From an uncultured Lachnospiraceae bacterium (GTDB lineage Bacteria; Bacillota; Clostridia; Lachnospirales; Lachnospiraceae): DNA of 48,148 bases. The stretch is from assembly GCA_947174495.1 (NCBI GenBank), contig CAMWJC010000017.1, positions 1 to 48,148 of the forward strand, written 5' to 3'. The number at the start of each line of letters is the position of its first letter. The stretch's first letter is position 1. A model generated the notes under the pieces. It saw only the letters and a program-made list of their open reading frames with translations. It ran no database searches and was not told the DNA's origin. The position numbers and the translations under genes are program-made. Below, one piece after another: positions 42,524-48,148 of this stretch.

Positions 42524-42925
42524 ATGAGTAAGGTGAGCACTGACAAAAAATTGGAGTTAATACGCACCATAAGAATGCAGAATCAATATAACAGACAGCT
42601 CTTTAAATCAAGAGAAAACCTGATTTATTCGGACGATCCTTCATTACGGCATGGGGAAATATATGGATTGGAGTCCATGGCTTATCCGGTTAAGGAGGAT
42701 TTTACCCACATGAAAAATGCAAATAATAATCCGGATTCAGGAAGCGGAATTTTTCGAAGCTTTCGTATTCGATTTTTAATTGCAATGGGGCTTTTTCTGG
42801 CATTTGTGTACTGCGATATTCGGGATGTACGGATCGGCTCCTTAACTACCGATTACCTGTATCAAATTATAAATGAAAATGAAGTGATCCCGGAGTTGAT
42901 TGGAGGATTCATCAGTTCTGATTAA
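42524..42925 (+). CDS. Small membrane protein of unknown function
   Basis: A 133-residue protein with one membrane segment at about 84-97 (FLIAMGLFLAFVY), a charged N-terminal cytoplasmic region with Asn/Gln/Arg-rich stretches, and a short tail outside. AAGGAGC is 7 bases before the ATG; a GTG two codons earlier is too near it. Not recognised; it stands between the his hairpin and a promoter, so it may be a single-gene unit. Confidence 0.6.
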   Translation: MSKVSTDKKLELIRTIRMQNQYNRQLFKSRENLIYSDDPSLRHGEIYGLESMAYPVKEDFTHMKNANNNPDSGSGIFRSFRIRFLIAMGLFLAFVYCDIRDVRIGSLTTDYLYQIINENEVIPELIGGFISSD

Positions 42926-42932
42926 TTCGGTC

Positions 42933-42962
42933 TTGCAATCAGGATTTATAACCCCGTATAAT
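42933..42962 (+). promoter_or_regulatory. Promoter of the radical SAM/RNase G operon
   Basis: TTGCAA at 42933-42938, 18 bases, TATAAT at 42957-42962. GTGATA at 42967-42972 and TATCAC at 42980-42985 form an inverted repeat just past the -10 box, in the position of a possible operator. Confidence 0.7.
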
Positions 42963-43009
42963 AGACGTGATATTTATAGTATCACAGAAATGAATACGGG
43001 AGAAAACAA

Positions 43010-44884
43010 ATGGGAAGACTGGCGCTTAAAGACGAAATTCTGATGCAGGTGGAGAAGCCTGCCAGATATATCGGAAACGAAGTCAATGCAGTAATAAAGG
43101 ACAAGGAACAGGTAGATATCCGGTTTGCAATGTGCTTTCCGGACGTTTATGAAATCGGTATGTCACATCTAGGCATACAGATCATTTATGATATGCTGAA
43201 TCAATTTGAGGATGTATGGTGCGAGAGGGTCTATTCTCCATGGGTGGATTTGGATGCCATCATGCGAAGGGAACAAATTCCTTTATTTGCGCTGGAATCA
43301 CAGGAACCTATCCGTAATTTTGACTTTTTGGGAATCACCATTCAATATGAAATGTGCTATACCAATATTTTGCAGATTCTCGATCTTTCAGGAATACCTT
43401 TTCTAGCAGAAGAAAGAACCTGGGAAGACCCTGTTGTGATCGGTGGAGGGCCATGTACTTATAATCCGGAACCCATCTGTGATTTTTTTGATCTTTTCTA
43501 TATAGGAGAAGCGGAAACACGTTATAGGGAGCTTCTTGATCTGTACAAGAAATGCCGTGATGAGAAGACTTCCCGAAAGGAATTTTTAGAGAGAGCCGCA
43601 CAGATTCCGGGAATGTATGTACCTTCTCTTTATGAAGTGAGCTATCATACAGACGGAACATTAAAAGAACGTCATGCTCTTATCAAAGAGATTCCCATAA
43701 AGATTGAAAAGGAACTTGTAACAGATGTTTCGGACACGTATTATCCGGAAAAACCAATTGTTCCGTTTATTAAGGTCACGCAGGATCGTGTGGTTCTTGA
43801 AATTCAGAGAGGCTGTATCAGAGGGTGCCGCTTTTGTCAGGCGGGGCAGTTATATCGTCCGGTAAGGGAAAGAAGCCTAGAAATGTTAAAGGCATATGCC
43901 GTTAAGATGCTGAAAAACACAGGACATGAGGAAATATCCTTAAGCTCTTTAAGCTCCAGTGATTATTCTTGCCTTCCGGAGCTTTTGGATTATCTGATAG
44001 AAACCTGTAAAGAGCAGAAGATCAATATATCACTGCCTTCTCTTCGGATTGATGCTTTTTCACTGGATGTGATGAATAAGGTCCAGGATGTGAAAAAGAG
44101 CAGTCTTACATTTGCACCGGAAGCAGGAAGTCAGAGACTTCGGAATGTAATCAACAAGGGTTTAACACAGGAGGAGATTCTGGAAGGGGCCAGACTTGCC
44201 TTTGAGGGCGGCTGGAGCCGGGTAAAGCTTTATTTTATGTTAGGGCTTCCTATGGAAACAGAAGAGGATATTGAAGGAATCGCCGATTTGTGCAATCAAA
44301 TTGCAGCCGTTTATTATGAGACAGTTCCCAAGGAAAAACGTACAGGCAGAGTTCAGATCGTTGCCAGCACCTCCTTCTTTATTCCTAAGCCTTTTACGCC
44401 TTTTCAGTGGGCACCGCAATGCACCAAAGATGAGTTCCTGCACAAGGCGTATCTGACCAGAACGGCTATTGCCAGTCAGTTGAATCAAAAAAGTATCAAA
44501 TATAACTGGCACGAAGCAGATGTGAGTGTCTTGGAAGGTATTATGGCAAGAGGCGACAGACGATTAAATAAGGTGATTCTTCGTGCTTACCAAAAAGGCT
44601 GTATGTACGATGCCTGGAGTGAATATTATAAGAACGATGTGTGGTTTGAAACCTTTGAGGAATGTGGGATTGATCCTTCGTTTTACACTACACGGGAGAG
44701 AAATGATGATGAGATATTTCCGTGGGATTTTCTGGATTGCGGCGTAAGCAGAGAATTTCTCTTAAGGGAATGGCATAAGGCAAAAGATGAAAGCATAACT
44801 CCTAACTGTCGTGTGCAATGCCAAGGTTGCGGTGCCTCACGTTTCCGGACGGGAGTATGTACAGAAGGAGGGAGAGGGCAATGA
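43010..44884 (+). CDS. TIGR03960 family B12-binding/radical SAM protein
   Basis: Radical SAM enzyme of unknown reaction. An N-terminal cobalamin-binding-like domain includes AMCFPDVYEIGMSHLGI and GIQIIYDML; the cluster motif CxxxCxxC is at C269, C273 and C276 (EIQRGCIRGCRFCQAGQ). SLSSLSSSDYSCLPEL is another conserved block. The C-terminus has further Cys pairs (QCQGCG). In Clostridia this gene pairs with TIGR03936 and an RNase G gene, as here, which suggests a role in ribosome or RNA metabolism (inference). GGGAG is 8 bases before the ATG, and the stop overlaps the next start (ATGA). Confidence 0.9.
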   Translation: MGRLALKDEILMQVEKPARYIGNEVNAVIKDKEQVDIRFAMCFPDVYEIGMSHLGIQIIYDMLNQFEDVWCERVYSPWVDLDAIMRREQIPLFALESQEPIRNFDFLGITIQYEMCYTNILQILDLSGIPFLAEERTWEDPVVIGGGPCTYNPEPICDFFDLFYIGEAETRYRELLDLYKKCRDEKTSRKEFLERAAQIPGMYVPSLYEVSYHTDGTLKERHALIKEIPIKIEKELVTDVSDTYYPEKPIVPFIKVTQDRVVLEIQRGCIRGCRFCQAGQLYRPVRERSLEMLKAYAVKMLKNTGHEEISLSSLSSSDYSCLPELLDYLIETCKEQKINISLPSLRIDAFSLDVMNKVQDVKKSSLTFAPEAGSQRLRNVINKGLTQEEILEGARLAFEGGWSRVKLYFMLGLPMETEEDIEGIADLCNQIAAVYYETVPKEKRTGRVQIVASTSFFIPKPFTPFQWAPQCTKDEFLHKAYLTRTAIASQLNQKSIKYNWHEADVSVLEGIMARGDRRLNKVILRAYQKGCMYDAWSEYYKNDVWFETFEECGIDPSFYTTRERNDDEIFPWDFLDCGVSREFLLREWHKAKDESITPNCRVQCQGCGASRFRTGVCTEGGRGQ

Positions 44885-45609
44885 AAGTACGAATAAAATT
44901 CGCAAAATATGGTACTGTAAGATTTATCGGTCATCTTGATGTTATGCGGTATTTTCAGAAGGCCATACGGCGGGCCGGAATTGATGTTGCTTATTCAGAA
45001 GGCTTCAGCCCCCATCAGATCATGTCCTTTGCAGCTCCCTTGTCGGTAGGGCATACCAGTGAAGGAGAATATTTTGATCTTGAGGTGAACAGTTTTACAG
45101 ACAGTAAGGATTTCAAAAAGAAGCTTCAATCGGTTATGGTAGAGGGCATAGAGATTTTAGACGTACAACCGCTTGAGCAGGGGGCTAAAAACGCAATGGC
45201 AAGCGTTGCTGCAGCAGCTTACCTTGTTTCCTTTCGGGATGAAACAATCCTGCCTGCATTATGGAAGGAAGCATTGCTGGATTTTTATGCTAAGCCCGAG
45301 ATTCCGGTGATCAAAAAGACGAAAAAGGGTGAGAAAGAAATCAATCTGAAGGAAAGTATTTATGACTTGGAAATTCGAACTGGAATTTCCAAAAAGGGAC
45401 AGGAAACTGTACCGGAAAACGAGATCTATCTTCTTTTGAATGCGGAAAGCGGAGAAAATATCAAACCGGTCTTTGTATTAGAGACTTTTTTTCAGACCTT
45501 GTCCTTTGAACTGCCTCCCTTTTCCCTTTTGATACACAGGCTGGAAACGATGCAGAATATGGGAACACAGGAAGAAAGAAGGCTGGTGCCGTTGTTATGG
45601 GAAAAATAA
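44881..45609 (+). CDS. TIGR03936 (DUF2344) family protein
   Basis: Protein of unknown function always found next to the TIGR03960 radical SAM protein. The core VRIKFAKYGTVRFIGHLDVMRYFQKAIRRAG and AYSEGFSPH is diagnostic. It has 243 residues and a conserved C-terminal LPPFSLLIHRLETM region. GGAGGGAG is upstream and the first four bases overlap the stop of the radical SAM gene, so translation is coupled. It overlaps rng by 13 bases. Confidence 0.88.
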   Translation: MKVRIKFAKYGTVRFIGHLDVMRYFQKAIRRAGIDVAYSEGFSPHQIMSFAAPLSVGHTSEGEYFDLEVNSFTDSKDFKKKLQSVMVEGIEILDVQPLEQGAKNAMASVAAAAYLVSFRDETILPALWKEALLDFYAKPEIPVIKKTKKGEKEINLKESIYDLEIRTGISKKGQETVPENEIYLLLNAESGENIKPVFVLETFFQTLSFELPPFSLLIHRLETMQNMGTQEERRLVPLLWEK

Positions 45610-46775
45610 TTATTTCAGAAGTCATGGACAGACAATTACTGTTTTTGATTGACGAACAAAGCCATCCACAGTTCATAAAGGTACTTTCCGATGAAAAAGA
45701 GGATTCGCTTACCGGAAATATTTATGTAGGGCGTGTCAGTGATGTTGTTCCGGGAATACAGGGGGCATTTGTAAGTATTAGTAATCATCAAAAGGTATTT
45801 TTACCGTTTAGGGAATGTTGTACGCAGGAAAGCGCCATTCCTCTGAGACAGGGAGATGAACTCCTGGTTCAGATTACCGCATCTGCCATAAAGACAAAGC
45901 TGCCAGAAGCCTCAACAAAGCTGCATCTTGCAGGAAAATATTGTGTCTGTCGTCTAAACGAGCATGGAATCAGCTTCTCCAAGAAAATCTCTTCTTCGAA
46001 GGAAAGTGAACTAAAAGCGGCAATTACAAGTGCGGATATGCCCGGTAGGAAAGGTTATGGATTTATTATCCGCACCAATGCGGGGCTGCTTTCGGATGCG
46101 GAACCTCTTTTGGACGAAATGAGACAGTTCATTGATATTTTTGAACAGATTTCTCAAACAGGAAAGTATCGTACTATTTACAGTTGTTTATATCGTGGGG
46201 AAGAGGAATGCATCAAGGCAGTAAAAAATATTCCAACCGATCAATATAGCGAGATAGTGACAGACATTCCTTATTGCTATGAGAAATTAAAAGATTGCAA
46301 AGCTGCGGTGCGGCTGTATCAGGATGAAAGCCTGCCGTTGGCAAAACTTTATAGCTTAGAGACACATTTAAAGCAGGCATTATCAAAAAAGGTATGGCTC
46401 CCAGGCGGCGGTTATCTGATCATTGAACCTACGGAGGCGATGACGGTCATTGACGTAAACTCAGGAAAAGGAAGTAATCAGAAAGGAATGGCACAAGGGC
46501 AGTTATATCTGAAAATAAACCGGGAGGCCGCACTTGAAATTGCAAGACAGCTCCGTCTTCGTAATCTATCCGGAATGATTATGGTTGACTTTATTAATAT
46601 GGGATCAGCCGAGGAAGAGCAGAATTTACTTGCGTATTTGAAGGAATGTCTGGAAAAAGATACTGTAAAGACAAGGCTTGTGGATATGACGGCTTTGGGA
46701 ATTGTTGAGATCACGAGGAAGAAGGAAAACAGACCACTTGCGGACAGTTTTCCGGTTTCGGACATGAAGATTTGA
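45597..46775 (+). CDS. rng: Ribonuclease G/E family, short form
   Basis: Endoribonuclease for RNA processing. An S1-like domain lies near 38-115 (GNIYVGRVSDVVPGIQGAFVSI), the central 5'-sensor region follows, and the catalytic aspartates are D286 (VIDVNSGKGS) and D331 (MVDFINM). At 392 residues it is about 90 shorter than typical RNase G, and the zinc-link CPxCxGxG motif that holds the dimer in RNase E is absent at the C-terminus. It overlaps the TIGR03936 gene by 13 bases. No rplU-rpmA follows it, unlike in many Clostridia. Confidence 0.88.
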   Translation: MGKIIISEVMDRQLLFLIDEQSHPQFIKVLSDEKEDSLTGNIYVGRVSDVVPGIQGAFVSISNHQKVFLPFRECCTQESAIPLRQGDELLVQITASAIKTKLPEASTKLHLAGKYCVCRLNEHGISFSKKISSSKESELKAAITSADMPGRKGYGFIIRTNAGLLSDAEPLLDEMRQFIDIFEQISQTGKYRTIYSCLYRGEEECIKAVKNIPTDQYSEIVTDIPYCYEKLKDCKAAVRLYQDESLPLAKLYSLETHLKQALSKKVWLPGGGYLIIEPTEAMTVIDVNSGKGSNQKGMAQGQLYLKINREAALEIARQLRLRNLSGMIMVDFINMGSAEEEQNLLAYLKECLEKDTVKTRLVDMTALGIVEITRKKENRPLADSFPVSDMKI

Positions 46776-46799
46776 CATTTATATATTTTATGATAAAAT
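46772..46799 (+). promoter_or_regulatory. Promoter of the M23-like/bactofilin pair
   Basis: Consensus TTGACA at 46772-46777 overlaps the rng stop; 16 bases then TAAAAT at 46794-46799, with TG at 46791-46792 as extended -10. The leader is about 80 bases. Confidence 0.75.
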
Positions 46800-46885
46800 T
46801 TAAAGAGCCAAAACATATAATGAAAAGATGTTAATCCTTTATTTGAAGCTTTATTGTCGGATTTGGCGGCGGAATGGAGATTCTT

Positions 46886-47620
46886 ATGAAAGAACAAAGA
46901 CATAAGCGCAAGGAATCCTTTTCCATTCTTCTAATATCCAATACGGGACAAAAGAACAAACATTTTCACATTTCTTTATTTGGGCTGAGAATGCTTGTTA
47001 TTATTCCAATATTGGTCTGCGTTGTTATTGCAGGGCTTGCTTATCAGCTTTTTTTGAATCATGGAAAGGAAGCGACGCTTCGCGGGCAAATAGTTTCCCA
47101 ATCACAGATGATACAACAATTAGAAGATGAAAAGGAAACATGGATCAACGAAAAAACTGAACTTACGGCAGAAAATGAGACGCTGCATCAGCAGTTACAA
47201 GAAGGTACGGAAATCTATGAAGCAGACGCATCAGAAGCACCGGGGCAGGATTCCTCTTTTCCAAGCAGATATCCTTGTTCGGAAACCGGTATGCTGGCGG
47301 ATACCTATTCTGCAGAGCATCCTTATCTTTCCATCAGTATGCAGGCGGAAGGCAGTATTGTAGCTGCCGGTGACGGAACGGTGACATCGGTTAGTTCGGA
47401 TGATACTTATCCGCTTATTATTGAGATTGAACATGGAAACGGCTATAAGACGCGTTATATGTGTCTTCAGGATGTGACGACCAGACCTGAAGAAGGGACA
47501 TCGGTTAAGGTCGGTGATACTTTAATTACCATTGAAACGGAGACGGCACAGCTTGATTATCAGGTTATTTTGAATGACCAGCCCATTGATCCGCTTATGG
47601 TATTGGATGCAAAAGGATAA
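46886..47620 (+). CDS. Membrane-anchored M23/LytM-like protein with degenerate active site
   Basis: One membrane segment at about 35-56, a coiled coil at 62-105, and a LytM fold at about 135-244 (GSIVAAGDGTVTSV, IEIEHGNGYKTRYMCLQ, GTSVKVGDTLITIETE). The catalytic zinc residues of M23 enzymes are missing: the first HxxxD motif is not found and the HxH motif reads LDYQV. It probably binds rather than cuts peptidoglycan, or activates another amidase in the manner of EnvC-type proteins. The start is the ATG 6 bases after GGAG. The bactofilin gene follows after 15 bases. Confidence 0.8.
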   Translation: MKEQRHKRKESFSILLISNTGQKNKHFHISLFGLRMLVIIPILVCVVIAGLAYQLFLNHGKEATLRGQIVSQSQMIQQLEDEKETWINEKTELTAENETLHQQLQEGTEIYEADASEAPGQDSSFPSRYPCSETGMLADTYSAEHPYLSISMQAEGSIVAAGDGTVTSVSSDDTYPLIIEIEHGNGYKTRYMCLQDVTTRPEEGTSVKVGDTLITIETETAQLDYQVILNDQPIDPLMVLDAKG

Positions 47621-47635
47621 AAGGAGGAGATAATT

Positions 47636-48037
47636 ATGTTAGGGAAAAGCAAAAATACGGCGTATTCAGATGATGCACATGCAAAGGTAGGTACGATAAT
47701 CGGTAAGGAGACTACTTTTGACGGCGATTTGTCCTCTCCGGATGCAGTTCGGATTGATGGCATTATCAATGGAAACTGTACTTGTGAGAGCAAATTGATT
47801 CTTAGTCCTGACGGACAGGTAAAAGGAAATATTTCCGCTCAAAGCGTGATCATTTCCGGTCAGGTTGACGGAGATATTACCGTTCAAGGGAAGCTGGAGC
47901 TATTATCTACCGGTAAGATTGCAGGTAATATTACAGCGGGTTCACTGGTCATTGATGAAGGAGCATGTTTTGACGGAAGATGTACCATGACGGCTTCAAC
48001 ATCATCATCTTATGGGAAAGACGAGTCTGATGACTGA
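47636..48037 (+). CDS. Bactofilin family cytoskeletal protein
   Basis: Polymerising cytoskeletal scaffold made of a right-handed beta-helix (about 20-115) between flexible ends. The regular GTIIGKETTFDGDLSSPDAVRIDGIINGN pattern and the following repeats of about 18 residues (VKGNISAQSVIISGQVDGD, TVQGKLELLSTGKIAGN) are clear. It has 133 residues and a Ser-rich, acidic tail. Bactofilin genes often sit next to an M23-family gene, as here. AAGGAGGAG precedes the ATG, and a terminator follows. Confidence 0.92.
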   Translation: MLGKSKNTAYSDDAHAKVGTIIGKETTFDGDLSSPDAVRIDGIINGNCTCESKLILSPDGQVKGNISAQSVIISGQVDGDITVQGKLELLSTGKIAGNITAGSLVIDEGACFDGRCTMTASTSSSYGKDESDD

Positions 48038-48072
48038 AATACCCGTTAAGCAAACTGAATAAAAAGAGACTT

Positions 48073-48103
48073 AAGAGCAGGTTAAACCTGCTCTTTTATT
48101 TAT
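48073..48103 (+). terminator. Intrinsic terminator after bactofilin
   Basis: A 9-base-pair stem (48073-48081 with 48087-48095) with a small loop and tail TTATTTAT. Confidence 0.85.
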
Positions 48104-48148
48104 GGGTCGGATAGACCCTGTTGAGTGCATTGGAGTTTCTCAGCAGAG

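Noticed and set aside
1-48148. CRISPR arrays, tRNA or rRNA genes, insertion sequences, prophage
   Set aside because: I found no regularly spaced repeat array, cloverleaf-like sequence, transposase or phage gene. The unusual regions above are single elements within core genes.

Overview
The window reads as a chromosomal core segment from an anaerobic, spore-forming Firmicute, most likely a member of the Lachnospiraceae (Clostridia). The evidence is: strong AGGAGG-type ribosome binding sites; sporulation genes of the GerW/YtfJ and YlbJ families; RecU and the YlbJ, Asp23/Gls24, FakA and DegV families; a short HisG with a separate HisZ; and a short LeuC of the type common in clostridia. The genus cannot be fixed from the sequence alone. 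Coding density is very high, nearly all genes are on the plus strand, and no gap without a gene exceeds about 230 bases. I see no tRNA, rRNA, CRISPR array, insertion sequence, prophage or attachment site.

Layout. 1-1.9 kb: leuC-leuD, the end of a leucine operon, closed by a hairpin terminator. 2.0-3.3 kb: a membrane-anchored SurA/PrsA-like foldase. 3.4-6.8 kb: a minus-strand three-gene unit with a histidine phosphatase, a metallophosphoesterase that lacks the first motif His, and an unusual cytoplasmic fusion of a ParB-like domain to a BMP-type ligand-binding domain. 6.9-9.5 kb: NusG domain II protein, Gx-type membrane protein, ruvA and ruvB. 9.5-12.2 kb: zapA and a U32 peptidase-family protein. 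12.2-15.1 kb: a SEDS glycosyltransferase with its class B penicillin-binding protein. 15.2-17.6 kb: a small conserved protein, DUF2953 protein, GerW, a 47-residue membrane peptide and a J-domain protein. 17.7-17.9 kb: rpmB on the minus strand. 18.0-23.2 kb: Asp23/Gls24, FakA, RecG and a DegV/FakB-like protein. 23.2-27.5 kb: the two subunits of a type II topoisomerase. 27.5-29.2 kb: rsmD, coaD and a coiled-coil protein. 29.3-31.7 kb: a long imperfect inverted repeat, a membrane-anchored cell-wall amidase, and a converging ylbJ. 31.7-37.3 kb: an RsuA-type pseudouridine synthase, HAD hydrolase, YgiQ-family radical SAM protein, small membrane protein, RluA-type pseudouridine synthase and recU. 37.3-42.4 kb: a partial histidine operon hisZ-hisG-hisD-hisB-(pseudo-HisF)-hisIE. 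42.5-48.1 kb: a small membrane protein, the TIGR03960/TIGR03936 radical SAM pair, a short RNase G, a degenerate M23 protein and a bactofilin.

Several groups make functional sense together: SEDS plus PBP (septal, elongation or spore wall synthesis), FakA with a DegV lipid-binding protein (fatty acid activation), RuvAB plus RecG plus RecU elsewhere in the window (recombination), and bactofilin with an M23-fold partner (cell shape). The features most worth a second look are the ParB-BMP fusion and its phosphatase neighbours, the catalytically dead HisF domain fused to HisIE, the roughly 100-base inverted repeat before the amidase gene, and two genes whose promoters place transcription start at or next to the start codon.
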